In this document: in pieces, positions 1-8,754 of the stretch | Layout: every line of letters starts with the position of its first letter | Numbering within the stretch: position 1 is the first letter of the stretch | NCBI GenBank assembly: GCA_964513565.1 | Contig: CAZENE010000012.1 | Coordinates: 16,915 to 80,914 of the forward strand | Direction: 5' to 3' | Length of the DNA stretch: 64,000 bases | Source of the DNA: Delta-02 sp964513565 | GTDB lineage: Bacteria > Desulfobacterota > Syntrophorhabdia > Syntrophorhabdales > Syntrophorhabdaceae | The notes under the pieces: model-generated | The model's input: the letters and a program-made list of their open reading frames with translations, nothing else | Database searches by the model: none | Told to the model about the DNA's origin: nothing | Position numbers and translations under genes: made by a program

Positions 1-2
1 TC

Positions 3-56
3 AAAGAAGGGGTAAACCGCATGGCGCGTTTCCTGACAGAACACGCAATTCTCTAA
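3..56 (+). CDS. C-terminal tail of an upstream gene, truncated by the window edge
   Basis: An open frame enters from the left edge and ends at a TAA at 54-56, leaving 17 residues (…RMARFLTEHAIL). It is on the same strand and just upstream of the rod genes, so a flagellar regulatory gene is possible by context. The fragment is too short to identify, and another frame could be the real one. Confidence 0.3.
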   Translation, partial: KEGVNRMARFLTEHAIL

Positions 57-242
57 AAAGCTGAATTTTTTTCCCCGAGGCGGAAAAAATTTCCGTTTCA
101 AGTTTCAAGATTCAGGGAAAAAAGAAATCCATATTTTCATAACGCCAAACTGGTACAACATTTCCACTCCTCCCCCTGCTCATATTATTAGTCCAGTATA
201 TTCAAAGGTTTATTAGCTTCAAACGTGAAACGTGAAACGTGA

Positions 243-284
243 AGTGTGCAAAGCCCCTGCGGTCTGGCACGGGCTTTGCACACT
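243..284. repeat. Perfect 14-bp inverted repeat just ahead of flgF
   Basis: The arms 243-256 and 271-284 are exact reverse complements around a 14-nt loop. The right arm ends 9 nt before the flgF ATG at 294, with only CTTGGGGGC between. There is no T-run after it, so it does not look like a classical terminator; it could be a transcript hairpin affecting translation of flgF or a protein site. Just upstream (about 222-244) the heptamer ACGTGAA/AACGTGA is tandemly repeated three times. The spacer 57-242 otherwise shows only an A/T-rich palindrome near 81-95. Confidence 0.6.
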
Positions 285-293
285 CTTGGGGGC

Positions 294-1022
294 ATGAGCT
301 ATTACGTGACAGTCGCAGGAAAATTTGTAAATGAAAAAAGGCTGGATATGATATCGCATAACCTGGCCAATTCGCTAACGGCGGGGTTTAAGGCATCGAG
401 GCCCGTATTCGGCATGGTCACTTCCGCGGAGATGCCGTCAGGCGGCCAGGCCATATTGAAGAATGCTTATGTCAATCTATCTGACACCTATATAGATTTT
501 TCTGACGCACCTCTTGTAGAAAGCGGTGCCATTCTCGATGTCGCCATCGCCGGTGGAGGATTTTTCAGTGTTCTGACCCCCCAGGGGATGCAATACACAC
601 GCAATGGTCAATTTATGCTCGATAAAGCAGGCTGCCTTGTAACGATGAACGGTCACCCTGTCATGGGAAAAGGTGGTCAGATCACCATTAACGTGTCCGA
701 CGGGAAAGAGATACGCATCGAAACCGATGGTTCGGTCTTCCTGGGGAAAGACCTGGTCGATGTTATCAAGGTGACAGAGTTCATAAATATCAATGACCTG
801 AAACCTGTCAGTAAAAGCAACTTTGTTAATACGGGTAACGATCCCGGAAGCGTACCGAAGGTATATTCGGTCAAACAGGGTGTATACGAGGCATCGAACG
901 TGAACGTGGTCCTGGAAATGGTAGACCTGATTTGTACGATGAGGGCCTTCGAGTGCTACACCAAGATCGACCAGATGTTCGCCGATATTAACGAAAAATT
1001 GACAGGTCTCGCCAAATTCTAG
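294..1022 (+). CDS. flgF: Flagellar proximal rod protein FlgF
   Basis: FlgF is part of the proximal rod of the flagellar basal body, which spans the periplasm. The 242-residue product starts with the FlgF/FlgG family N-terminus (RLDMISHNLANS near residue 18) and ends with the family C-terminal helix (residues near NVNVVLEMVDLICTMRAFECY), the two helices that pack in the rod. I chose ATG 294, preceded by GGGGG, over an in-frame GTG at 246 because the extra 16 residues would be encoded inside the 14-bp inverted repeat and do not match the family. It is followed 9 nt later by flgG with a strong ribosome binding site. FlgF and FlgG are paralogues; order and the slightly divergent sequence favour FlgF. 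Confidence 0.9.
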   Translation: MSYYVTVAGKFVNEKRLDMISHNLANSLTAGFKASRPVFGMVTSAEMPSGGQAILKNAYVNLSDTYIDFSDAPLVESGAILDVAIAGGGFFSVLTPQGMQYTRNGQFMLDKAGCLVTMNGHPVMGKGGQITINVSDGKEIRIETDGSVFLGKDLVDVIKVTEFININDLKPVSKSNFVNTGNDPGSVPKVYSVKQGVYEASNVNVVLEMVDLICTMRAFECYTKIDQMFADINEKLTGLAKF

Positions 1023-1031
1023 GAGGAAGCT

Positions 1032-1820
1032 ATGATAAGGGCGCTGTGGACAGCCGGAACAGGTATGAACGTTCAGCAGACGAACCTGGATGTCATTGCC
1101 AACAATATCGCTAACGTCAACACGAACGGCTACAAGAAAAGCCGGGCGGATTTCCAGGACCTTATGTATCAGACCTTAAGGCTCCAGGGGGCGCGTACGG
1201 AAGACGGCGGAATGGTCCCGACCGGCATTCAGATCGGCCTTGGAGCAATGCTTTCTTCCGTGCAGAAGGTTTTTCAACAGGGTGATTATCAGCGGACCGA
1301 TAATGAATTGGATGTCGCCATCGAAGGCAACGGCTTTTTTCAGGTAAACCTCCCGTCCGGGGAAAAGGCATACACGAGGGCAGGTGCATTGAAAACAGAT
1401 GCAGACGGAAAACTGGTTACATCCGATGGTCACACCATCGAACCCAGCCTGACAATCCCGGCCAAAACGACAAGCATCTCGATAGAAAGCGATGGCACGG
1501 TCACGGTCCAGATCCAGGGACAGTCCTCCCCGCAACAGCTCGGCACTATCGAACTCGCCAATTTCATCAATCCTACCGGGCTCCGGGCGATTGGAAAAAA
1601 TATGTTCATGGAAACCGATGCAAGCGGTTCGCCCACGACCGGAAGGCCCGGGCAGAATGGCATGGGCACGGTGATACAGGGTTTCCTGGAAATGTCGAAT
1701 GTCAATGTCATGCAGGAGATGATCAATATGATAATCGGGCAGCGAGCGTATGAGGTCAACACAAAGGCAATACAGGCTGCCGATGAAATGCTTCAGATGA
1801 CAAACAATCTGAGGAGGTAG
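1032..1820 (+). CDS. flgG: Flagellar distal rod protein FlgG
   Basis: FlgG builds the distal rod that passes through the P and L rings. The 262-residue length is normal. It begins MIRALWTAGTGMNVQQ and carries the highly conserved rod signature VIANNIANVNTNGYKK around residues 21-36, and ends in the conserved helix with IGQRAYEVNTKAIQAADEM. AGGAGG lies 5 nt upstream of the ATG. It is the second gene of a rod/ring operon and only one base separates it from flgA, so the two are very probably translated from the same transcript. Confidence 0.97.
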   Translation: MIRALWTAGTGMNVQQTNLDVIANNIANVNTNGYKKSRADFQDLMYQTLRLQGARTEDGGMVPTGIQIGLGAMLSSVQKVFQQGDYQRTDNELDVAIEGNGFFQVNLPSGEKAYTRAGALKTDADGKLVTSDGHTIEPSLTIPAKTTSISIESDGTVTVQIQGQSSPQQLGTIELANFINPTGLRAIGKNMFMETDASGSPTTGRPGQNGMGTVIQGFLEMSNVNVMQEMINMIIGQRAYEVNTKAIQAADEMLQMTNNLRR

Positions 1821-1821
1821 C

Positions 1822-2541
1822 ATGGGCGGAAAAAGATCTCTCTTAGCGATATTGACCCTAGTTCTCATTGCTGTCGTCGTCGCGGGATATCTCGACGTTG
1901 TTCAAGCAGGGACCCATCCGGTCGGCTCCGTTGTGGAATCCCGGATAATCAGGTTTATAGAGGATATATATCCTGAGGGTAATCCCGTACGGATAAAACT
2001 CAATTCAATTCCCGCCGCTTTGAGAGAAAACGTCGCGGTTGTAAATGTGAACTTTGTCAATGTGCCTGATGTCAACGGGAATGGTATTTGCTCCGTGGAG
2101 ATAAAGAATCGGGCCGGGCGTGTCCGGGTTGTCCAGGTGCCATTCAGGGTTTTTTCGAAGCGCGAACTCTTCGTTCTGAAAAAGGCAGGGCAAAAAGGCG
2201 ACCTCGTAAGTATGAAGGATATTAGGGTTCGCGAGACATATATGAACGGGAGACAGGGAGGGTACCCGGCTTCGGCGGAAGATGTCGTCGGCAAGGCGCT
2301 CAAGCGCGACGTGCCGGCAAACACGGTAATTACGGACCAGGTCCTCGAAAATCAGGTTGTTATGAAAAGAGGCGATATCGTCACCATCATCGCCGAAACG
2401 AACAAACTCATTGTACGCGCAAAAGGCAGGACAATAGATAAGGGCGGGATAGGGGAGACTATCCGTGTCAGGAACATTGCATCCGGAAAAGAGCTGACCG
2501 CAAAGGTAATGAGCGGCTCAACGGTTAAGGTTGAATTTTAG
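1822..2541 (+). CDS. flgA: P-ring assembly chaperone FlgA
   Basis: FlgA is a periplasmic chaperone needed to assemble the P ring from FlgI. The 239-residue product has a hydrophobic N-terminal export segment (residues about 6-25), a central region with the family's β-rich pattern, and a C-terminal SAF-like part (about residues 115-239: R-E-L-F-V-L-K-K-A-G then VVMKRGDIVTIIAETNKL and a closing VKVEF). GAGGAGG ends five bases before the ATG. It sits between flgG and flgH, the usual neighbourhood for its job. Confidence 0.93.
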   Translation: MGGKRSLLAILTLVLIAVVVAGYLDVVQAGTHPVGSVVESRIIRFIEDIYPEGNPVRIKLNSIPAALRENVAVVNVNFVNVPDVNGNGICSVEIKNRAGRVRVVQVPFRVFSKRELFVLKKAGQKGDLVSMKDIRVRETYMNGRQGGYPASAEDVVGKALKRDVPANTVITDQVLENQVVMKRGDIVTIIAETNKLIVRAKGRTIDKGGIGETIRVRNIASGKELTAKVMSGSTVKVEF

Positions 2542-2553
2542 GAGAATGAGCTC

Positions 2554-3264
2554 ATGAAAAAGATTGCCGGTCTCTTGGTCCTTTCGATCTTTGCAATGGC
2601 CTTTTTTACAGGGCAGGGTTGCCAAAATGTTCACCAGTCAAAGATAAAGGACGAGCCTTTTATCATCGACAATACGTACAGGAACATGAAGCCCGGACCG
2701 GAGCCACAGAAAGGGACGATATTCCGCGGCGTCAATTCGTCGAGCAGCATCTTGAGCGACCACAGGGCGCGCGCGGTCGGTGACATCATCACGGTTGTTA
2801 TCGATGAACGGACGAATGCCAGCGAGAAAGCGGGCACCAGCACCACGAGAAATTCGTCGACGGTTGCCGGCATCCCCAACTTTTTCGGACTTGAGTCGAA
2901 TACCTACCCTTCGAGCATATCCCCCGACAAATTCATCAATGCCAGTACGAAGAATGATTTTGAAGGATCAGGGGAGACAACACGCAATGGTTCTTTGACG
3001 GCCGTGATAACAGCGCGGGTCGTCGATGTGCTGGCGAACGGGAACCTAGCGATAGAAGGGAAAAGGGAAATAGTGATAAACGAGGAGAAGAAGGAGATCC
3101 TGGTCCAGGGCATTGTAAGGCCGAGGGACCTCGATTACAATAACTCGGTGATGTCCAGCATGATAGCCGATGCCAGGATCATTTATACCGGCGTTGGTGT
3201 TGTGGCCGAAAAACAGAGGCCCGGCTGGATGGCACGCATCGTGGACGCGGTATGGCCGTTCTGA
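2554..3264 (+). CDS. flgH: Flagellar L-ring lipoprotein FlgH
   Basis: FlgH forms the L ring in the outer membrane around the rod. The N-terminus is a lipoprotein signal with lipobox TGQGC, so Cys23 should be acylated. The body contains the family motif ARAVGDIITVVIDE and the C-terminal VRPRDLDYNNSVMSSMIADARI…YTG. Its presence shows that the cell has an outer membrane. GGAG occurs 9-12 nt upstream of the start. The 236-residue length matches the family, and flgI follows ten bases later. Confidence 0.97.
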   Translation: MKKIAGLLVLSIFAMAFFTGQGCQNVHQSKIKDEPFIIDNTYRNMKPGPEPQKGTIFRGVNSSSSILSDHRARAVGDIITVVIDERTNASEKAGTSTTRNSSTVAGIPNFFGLESNTYPSSISPDKFINASTKNDFEGSGETTRNGSLTAVITARVVDVLANGNLAIEGKREIVINEEKKEILVQGIVRPRDLDYNNSVMSSMIADARIIYTGVGVVAEKQRPGWMARIVDAVWPF

Positions 3265-3274
3265 CGGAGGCGGG

Positions 3275-4402
3275 ATGAATTACCGGAAACGGGTGCATTT
3301 TGCGAAAATAACTGTCTGCATAGCATTTTTTGTCGCCGCGTTCATTCTGTTCTTCATCAGCCTGGCGGACGCCGCCCGTATCAAGGAGATTGGCTACATA
3401 AACGGCGCCCGGAGCAATCAGCTGATCGGGTACGGTCTTGTGGTCGGTCTTTCGGGAACAGGAGACAAGTCAAATACGATCTTTACGAACCAGTCCTTAT
3501 CCAACATGCTCGAAACTATGGGAATACGGGTTGATCCCAGGACGACAAAAGTCAATAATGTCGCGGCGGTCATGGTCACCTGCAATCTTCCCCCTTTTGC
3601 ACGCATCGGCAGCAGGATCGACGTAACCGTTTCATCTATCGGCGATGCAAAGAGTATAGAGGGTGGGGTCCTTGTAGCGACACCGCTTAAGGGCTCGGAC
3701 GGGAACGTTTATGCAATGGCCCAGGGGCCGATGGTTGTCGGCGGTTTTCTTGCTTCCGGACAGGGAGCCTCCGTACAGAAGAATCATCCGACAGTCGGCA
3801 GGATCGTAAATGGAGCCACGATCGAACGCGAAGTCGTTTCGGAGGATTATAAATGCGGCAACATAACGATTGCCTTGAAGATACCGGACTTTACCAACGC
3901 CAGGCGCGTGGCGGACCGCGTAAACGAGACCTTCGGGGGTGGGGCTTACGCCAGGGATGCCGGGACAATAAGCGTGAAGATACCTGCCGATATGATGAAT
4001 AACCCTGTCAGGTTCGTATCTATGGTGGAGAACCTTGATGTCAGGACTGACATGCAGGCCAAGATAGTCGTCGATGAAAAGACGGGAACAGTTGTTATCG
4101 GTGAAAATGTCCGGGTTTCAACGGTTGTGATATCCCACGGAAATATAAGCGTCCAGGTGAAGGAAGACACCCGGGTGAGCCAGCCGATGCCCTTCGGGCA
4201 GGGACGAACAGTCGTCTCTCCCGACACGCAGATCAAAGTACGAGAAGACCGGGGGAAGTTCTACCTGTTGGAAGCAGGAGTATCAATACGTGAGCTTGTC
4301 AATGCGCTCAATGCGACCGGCATATCGACACGGGATGTCATAACGATACTGCAGACCATAAAGGCATCGGGTGCGCTTCATGCCGAACTTGAAGTAATAT
4401 AG
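3275..4402 (+). CDS. flgI: Flagellar P-ring protein FlgI
   Basis: FlgI is the periplasmic P-ring subunit. From ATG 3275 the product is 375 residues with a hydrophobic export segment at about residues 10-30. After that comes the mature family start RIKEIGYINGARSNQLIGYG, and GTGDKSNTIFTNQSLSNML follows. I rejected the longer in-frame start at 3170 because it overlaps flgH by about 95 bases and has no ribosome site, whereas ATG 3275 has GGAGG five bases upstream. The C-terminal region (VREDRGKFYLLEAGVSIRELV…) is conserved. Confidence 0.96.
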   Translation: MNYRKRVHFAKITVCIAFFVAAFILFFISLADAARIKEIGYINGARSNQLIGYGLVVGLSGTGDKSNTIFTNQSLSNMLETMGIRVDPRTTKVNNVAAVMVTCNLPPFARIGSRIDVTVSSIGDAKSIEGGVLVATPLKGSDGNVYAMAQGPMVVGGFLASGQGASVQKNHPTVGRIVNGATIEREVVSEDYKCGNITIALKIPDFTNARRVADRVNETFGGGAYARDAGTISVKIPADMMNNPVRFVSMVENLDVRTDMQAKIVVDEKTGTVVIGENVRVSTVVISHGNISVQVKEDTRVSQPMPFGQGRTVVSPDTQIKVREDRGKFYLLEAGVSIRELVNALNATGISTRDVITILQTIKASGALHAELEVI

Positions 4403-4414
4403 GAGGTCCACAGA

Positions 4415-4762
4415 ATGTCTGATAGTGTAAGATCCTTAATGGCAGCAATCCAGCCTTCATTATCAATGGCGGACACGGGATTTCGGAAGACGGAGCCCGT
4501 TTCGCCGGAGGCGGACACGGAAAAGGTCTGCCGGAATTTCGAGAGTTTCATGCTTTACAGCATGCTCAAGTATATGGAAAAAACGACGAAAATGTCGAAA
4601 AAGGGTTATGAGGAAGAAGCATACATGGCAATGGTATATGAGAAAGTGGCCGATTTTCTTGCAGAGAAGGGTGTAGGTCTCAAAGAAATGCTCATGAAAT
4701 ACACCGAAAAAGAAAATGTTAAAGTTAATCCTGCTATCGGCGATAATACTGGTAAGCGATAG
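4415..4762 (+). CDS. flgJ: Rod-binding protein FlgJ, short form without the muramidase domain
   Basis: The 115-residue product matches only the N-terminal, rod-binding half of enterobacterial FlgJ: …KVCRNFESFMLYSMLKYMEKTTK… near residues 29-50 and the segment AYMAMVYEKVADFLAEKGVGL. This half acts as a rod cap or scaffold. The C-terminal peptidoglycan hydrolase domain of the two-domain form is absent, which is common outside gamma-proteobacteria, so a separate hydrolase must open the wall. GGAGG precedes the start. The 3' end of this gene contains the sigma-28 promoter for flgM. Confidence 0.9.
   Translation: MSDSVRSLMAAIQPSLSMADTGFRKTEPVSPEADTEKVCRNFESFMLYSMLKYMEKTTKMSKKGYEEEAYMAMVYEKVADFLAEKGVGLKEMLMKYTEKENVKVNPAIGDNTGKR
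4720..4746 (+). promoter_or_regulatory. Sigma-28 (FliA) promoter inside flgJ, reading into flgM
   Basis: TAAAGTTA (4720-4727), an 11-base spacer and GGCGATAA (4739-4746) match the flagellar sigma-28 consensus TAAAGTTT-N11-GCCGATAA at 14 of 16 positions. The flgM start is 28 bases downstream. This arrangement gives flgM and the hook-junction genes a late promoter besides read-through from the rod genes. Confidence 0.8.
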
Positions 4763-4774
4763 AGGAGGTGGGTT

Positions 4775-5086
4775 ATGAAGATCCAAAACGGCAACAAAAC
4801 CGACCTGCTTGACAGTCTCCTGAAGACTGCACAGGTCAAGCCTCAAAAAGATTCCCCGGTGGACGAGAAAAGAGGCGAAGCAACAGGCTATGGCGACAGG
4901 GTCGAGATCTCTTCCAGGAAGCAGGAGATACAAGGCCTTGCTGCAAGGGCAAAGGCCGAGCCTGTCGTCCGGGGTGAAGAAGTAGAGCGTCTCAGACAGG
5001 CTGTAGAAGACGGGACATACAACGCAAAAGGCGAGATAGTGGCGGGCAGCATCCTGAAGAGCAACATCCTTGACGAGTTGCTATGA
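4775..5086 (+). CDS. flgM: Anti-sigma-28 factor FlgM
   Basis: FlgM binds sigma-28 until the hook is finished and is then secreted. The product is 103 residues, with a disordered, charged N-terminal half, the family stretch YGDRVEISSRKQEIQGL at about residues 35-51 and the C-terminal sigma-binding region VERLRQAVEDGTYNAKGEIVA…. AGGAGGTGGGTT lies directly upstream of the ATG. It has its own sigma-28 promoter, the usual feedback design. Its stop overlaps the start of the flgN-like gene (ATGA). Confidence 0.92.
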   Translation: MKIQNGNKTDLLDSLLKTAQVKPQKDSPVDEKRGEATGYGDRVEISSRKQEIQGLAARAKAEPVVRGEEVERLRQAVEDGTYNAKGEIVAGSILKSNILDELL

Positions 5087-5520
5087 TGATGACCGAAGCT
5101 ATCATAGAGATGACGAAGAAAGAAGAAAAAACCCTGAAGGAGTTTCTAATAGCTCTTCGCATGGAGCGGGATGCCATCATATCCTTTTCTCTCGAGGGCA
5201 TTATCGCGGGAAACAACAGGAAGGAGGAGATCCTGAGAAAACTGGACTTTCTCAAGGCTGAAAAAGAGAAGCTTCTTGGTGAGTCCGGAGAACGGGATGC
5301 GCTGGCCGCAGATTCAACGATGCAGGTGCTGAACCGGGAGGTGGCCGTGCTGATAAAAGATATCAAGACGGCCATGGATAAAAATATGAAGCTTCTGTCT
5401 TTTTCCATGGATCACGTAAGGTCCTCGATAGAGAACATTATCGGAAATATCGGTGCAACGGCGGGTTACGGGAAAAAGAGAGAGGACCTCTCTTCTCTTA
5501 TCCTCTCAAAGGTCGTATAA
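5083..5520 (+). CDS. flgN: FlgN-family flagellar export chaperone
   Basis: The 145-residue, mostly helical, Lys/Glu-rich product lies between flgM and flgK, the standard place for FlgN, which escorts FlgK and FlgL to the export gate. Visible features are heptad-like patterns (residues about 10-60 and 80-115) and the FlgN-type segment LIALRMERDAIISFSLEGI. Sequence identity within this family is low, so the call rests partly on position. The start is ambiguous among three ATGs in frame at 5083, 5086 and 5092; the first couples to flgM by the overlap ATGA. Confidence 0.75.
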   Translation: MMMTEAIIEMTKKEEKTLKEFLIALRMERDAIISFSLEGIIAGNNRKEEILRKLDFLKAEKEKLLGESGERDALAADSTMQVLNREVAVLIKDIKTAMDKNMKLLSFSMDHVRSSIENIIGNIGATAGYGKKREDLSSLILSKVV

Positions 5521-5542
5521 CCGTCTTAAAGAAAGGCAGCCT

Positions 5543-6937
5543 ATGGGTATTACGTCCATCCTCAATATCGCTCGGAGCGCCCTTTTCGCACAGCAATCGG
5601 CCCTCCAGGTCTTATCAAACAATATCGCCAATGTGAATACGCCGGGCTACGCTCGGCAGGAAACAGTCCTGAATGAAGCCAATTCGACAATGACCGAAGG
5701 CGGCCTTCTGGGAAGCGGCGTAATTGTCGAACGGATAATCAGTAATTACGACAAATATCTCGAGTATTCCATGGCCAGGGAATTTACGTCCATGGAAGAG
5801 CAGATGACATACGAGAAGTTCTTTACCCGGATCGAAAACGTTCTCGACGAGAACAATTCACGGCTGACATCCAACATTACCGCTTTTTTTAATGCATGGC
5901 AGGGGTTGTCTGCGGACCCTTTAAGTGCCGTCGCGCGAGAGAATGTAGCGCTGAACGGGGCAAACATCGGGCAGGGGATCCGGAATATATATACGCAGCT
6001 TAAGAGTCTCCAGACGGAAATCGATAATAACGTTGCCGGCGAGGTTGCGAAAATCAATAATATCCTGGCCTCGATAGCCGAATTTAATAAAAAGGCCTAC
6101 GAATCAACCGTTAACGGCGCCGGAGGGTCCAGCTACAAGACCCGGGCCCTTGCAGCGCTTCAGGAATTGTCAGGCAAAATAAACGTCCAATATTTTGACG
6201 ACGCGAACGGCGGCCTTACCGTTATGACCGGTGATGGGAAGATCCTGGTCGAAAAAGGTACGGTCTGCGAGCTTTCCGCCCGAAAGAACGCAGAGAACTT
6301 TTACGATGTGTACTGGCAGGGAAATTCGGTGAATTCGATCAATGTGTCTTACGCGATCACGGGCGGAGTCCTCAAGAGCCTGATGGATCTCAGGGACGAT
6401 AAGATCAGCGGTTTTATCGATGACATCAATAACCTTGCACATACCCTCATGACTGAGGTCAACGCTATCCATAGCGCCGGCTACAATTCGGGCGGGACAA
6501 CGGGGGTCAATTTTTTCAAGAACATGACCCGGGACTATGCGGCAAATATCGATCTCAGCGATGAGGTTAAAGCTGATACCGGCTATATCGCCGCATCATC
6601 ATCGGCATCAGCCAGTTCAAATAATGATATAGCGCTCGCCCTTGCCAATCTGGGGACTACAGATGTGGCTATCGGCGGCAGGACAACTACATATGTTTCT
6701 TATTCGGCATCTATTGCGAGCACAATAGGCAATTTATCCCGGAATGCACGAAGTCTTTCGGAATATCATCAGGATCTTATGGAGATCGTGAGGAACCAGA
6801 GGGAAAGCGTATCCGGCGTGTCGATAGATGAAGAAATGTCGAATCTCATCAAGTTTCAATATGCATATCAGGCTGCCGCGCGCCTTATCAACACGGCTGA
6901 CACTCTCATGATGGCGCTCATGGAGATCGGCAGATGA
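5543..6937 (+). CDS. flgK: Hook-filament junction protein FlgK (HAP1)
   Basis: FlgK forms the first junction ring between hook and filament. The 464-residue product starts MGITSILNIARSALFAQQ, with the conserved LSNNIANVNTPGYARQ at about residues 27-42, and ends with the conserved helix EEMSNLIKFQYAYQAAARLI. It is somewhat shorter than enteric FlgK (about 550) because the variable middle is reduced. ATG 5543 was preferred over an upstream in-frame start at 5453, which lies inside the flgN-like gene. The stop overlaps the flgL start by four bases. Confidence 0.95.
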   Translation: MGITSILNIARSALFAQQSALQVLSNNIANVNTPGYARQETVLNEANSTMTEGGLLGSGVIVERIISNYDKYLEYSMAREFTSMEEQMTYEKFFTRIENVLDENNSRLTSNITAFFNAWQGLSADPLSAVARENVALNGANIGQGIRNIYTQLKSLQTEIDNNVAGEVAKINNILASIAEFNKKAYESTVNGAGGSSYKTRALAALQELSGKINVQYFDDANGGLTVMTGDGKILVEKGTVCELSARKNAENFYDVYWQGNSVNSINVSYAITGGVLKSLMDLRDDKISGFIDDINNLAHTLMTEVNAIHSAGYNSGGTTGVNFFKNMTRDYAANIDLSDEVKADTGYIAASSSASASSNNDIALALANLGTTDVAIGGRTTTYVSYSASIASTIGNLSRNARSLSEYHQDLMEIVRNQRESVSGVSIDEEMSNLIKFQYAYQAAARLINTADTLMMALMEIGR

Positions 6938-8754
6938 GAATATCCGAATCAATGAGATATAGGCTTTTTCAATCGTGTATTAATAACATCAGCCGGCAGT
7001 TGACGGACCTTGAAAAGAAAATATCGACCGGGAAGAATATCAATGCGCCCTCGGACGACCCGATCGTTTTTGCACGGGCGGTTGAGTATGATTCCCATTT
7101 AAGCCTTGGGATACAATTTGATGACAACCTGCAGCGTTTGAAAACGCTCGTGGGCATTTACTGTGCTTCGTTGACAAATATTGACAGCAATCTTAAGCAA
7201 TTGAGCGAGATGGCGAATACCTATGGTACCGCCGACACTGGCTTGCGCCTGTCATACGTGGAAGGGTTGGAGAATATTATCGAGCAACTTGTGACGGTAG
7301 GCAATACCCGGCTGGGTGCTGCATATAGTTTTGGCGGCCAGCAGGCCGATTCCGCGCCTTTTCACCTTAATAACGATTATTCGGTTTCGTATAATGTCTC
7401 GGCAAATGCCGAGGACGCAACCACCATATATGTTGACTCCGATCAGCTTGGAAAGTTCGGGCTTTCCGGCAGAGAGGTCTTCTACGGGACATCGAAGATA
7501 GCATTCGGCGAGGTTTCCAATTCATACCAGGGAGACATATATTCGAATACGGACAGCTTCGCCTACGTCATTGGAGCCGGCAACTGCGCCGTTATGGTAA
7601 ACGGGGCTGCAGTAAACCTTACAACCGGCACGTATACTGGCGCCGCCCTTGCGAAAGAGATCGAGACCCGACTGGGAGCCGATTATTCTGTGGCATTCGA
7701 TTCCACAACGCGGAAATTTGTCGTAACGAACAACAGTGCTGCTTCAGCAACATTCAACTGGTCAGGCGCAGGCGCCACTGCCGCATCGACCCTCGGCTTC
7801 GATGCTGTCGATTCGATTATCGGGGCTGGCGAGACGATAATGAGCGATATCGATACGGGAAGGAAATCCTTCCTTGTCAAGATCGTTGCCGGCGGCGCAG
7901 CAACAGGCGCTTTAGGCGCCCGGGCAACATATTCATATTCCCTCGACGGTGGCGGCAATACGTGGTCCGCGGCAATGGCAGTAAGTACCGGAGGAGCGGA
8001 TACGACGGGCGACATAACTATAGACGCGACCAATAATACACTTTATCGTAATGGCGCCGCCATAACTCTCACGAACGGGTCATATACGGGAGACGGCTTG
8101 GCCGCGGAAATTCAAACCAGGCTCGGAGTCGGCTATTCCGTATCGTATAATGCGGAGAAGAGAAAATTTTCCATCACGAATACCACCGGAAGCCTCGCAA
8201 CGTTCAACTGGTCGCATGTCGGCGCTACTGCCGCGGGTGTCCTCGGATTCAACAATGCCGATTCGATCCTCAGCAATGGTAATACCGACATGAGCGATTA
8301 CGACGCGGGCATGTTCATCGATGGTGCAGGGACAGCAAACACTACAAATAACCGCGTCAAGCTGGCATTTGGCACGACGGATACCCCCCTTGCCGCGAAC
8401 GATGCATTTCAGGTTAAGGACCTCAGCATCTTCGAGCTGTTGAAGAATTTCAAAGACGCTTTCGACAGCGGGAATTCAACATGGGTCTCTAGGAATATTT
8501 CATATATCGATTCCGCATGCGCACTGACCGCAAAAAACAACGCCGTCGTTTCTTTCGAAGGCATTCAGGCTGAAAAGCTCATCGAAAACAATCAGGCAAG
8601 AGCAAACCGCATAGAGGACGAAAAAACAGTCCTTCTTAACGCCGACACCGCGACGCTTGGTACCGAATTCAATATCCTCCTGAACACTTACCAGACGCTC
8701 CTGTCCGCGTTCTCGAAGATGCAGGCCGTCAGCATACTTAATTATCTTAATTAA
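6934..8754 (+). CDS. flgL: Hook-filament junction protein FlgL (HAP3), enlarged with two internal repeats
   Basis: FlgL connects FlgK to the filament. The N-terminus (MRISESMRYRLFQSCI…LEKKISTGKNINAPSDDPI) and the C-terminal helix (TEFNILLNTYQTLLSAFSKM) are typical. At 606 residues it is about twice the usual length. The extra mass is a central region with two related copies, at about residues 211-295 and 365-445. Each has the pattern G-x-Y-T-G-x-x-L-A-x-E-I-x-T-R-L-G-…-Y-S-V followed by F-N-W-S and L-G-F-(N/D)-x-(A/V)-D-S-I, like flagellin hook-IN motifs. This probably makes a surface-exposed decoration. It overlaps flgK by four bases. Confidence 0.9.
   Translation: MRISESMRYRLFQSCINNISRQLTDLEKKISTGKNINAPSDDPIVFARAVEYDSHLSLGIQFDDNLQRLKTLVGIYCASLTNIDSNLKQLSEMANTYGTADTGLRLSYVEGLENIIEQLVTVGNTRLGAAYSFGGQQADSAPFHLNNDYSVSYNVSANAEDATTIYVDSDQLGKFGLSGREVFYGTSKIAFGEVSNSYQGDIYSNTDSFAYVIGAGNCAVMVNGAAVNLTTGTYTGAALAKEIETRLGADYSVAFDSTTRKFVVTNNSAASATFNWSGAGATAASTLGFDAVDSIIGAGETIMSDIDTGRKSFLVKIVAGGAATGALGARATYSYSLDGGGNTWSAAMAVSTGGADTTGDITIDATNNTLYRNGAAITLTNGSYTGDGLAAEIQTRLGVGYSVSYNAEKRKFSITNTTGSLATFNWSHVGATAAGVLGFNNADSILSNGNTDMSDYDAGMFIDGAGTANTTNNRVKLAFGTTDTPLAANDAFQVKDLSIFELLKNFKDAFDSGNSTWVSRNISYIDSACALTAKNNAVVSFEGIQAEKLIENNQARANRIEDEKTVLLNADTATLGTEFNILLNTYQTLLSAFSKMQAVSILNYLN

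Noticed and set aside
151..166. TGGTACA-N4-TTCCA resembling a sigma-54 promoter before the rod operon
   Set aside because: The -12 element lacks the invariant GC, so the match is too weak, although sigma-54 control of rod genes would make sense.
222..244. Tandem ACGTGAA units as a CRISPR array
   Set aside because: The units are seven bases, contiguous and without spacers.
246..293. GTG start giving FlgF 16 extra residues
   Set aside because: The extra codons are the inverted repeat and do not resemble FlgF; ATG 294 has a G-rich site and the family start.
1176..1868. 230-codon open frame on the minus strand under flgG
   Set aside because: It is opposite a certain flgG over its full length and has no ribosome site or recognisable protein.
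3170..3274. Extended flgI start overlapping flgH
   Set aside because: There is no ribosome site; GGAGG and the signal peptide favour ATG 3275.
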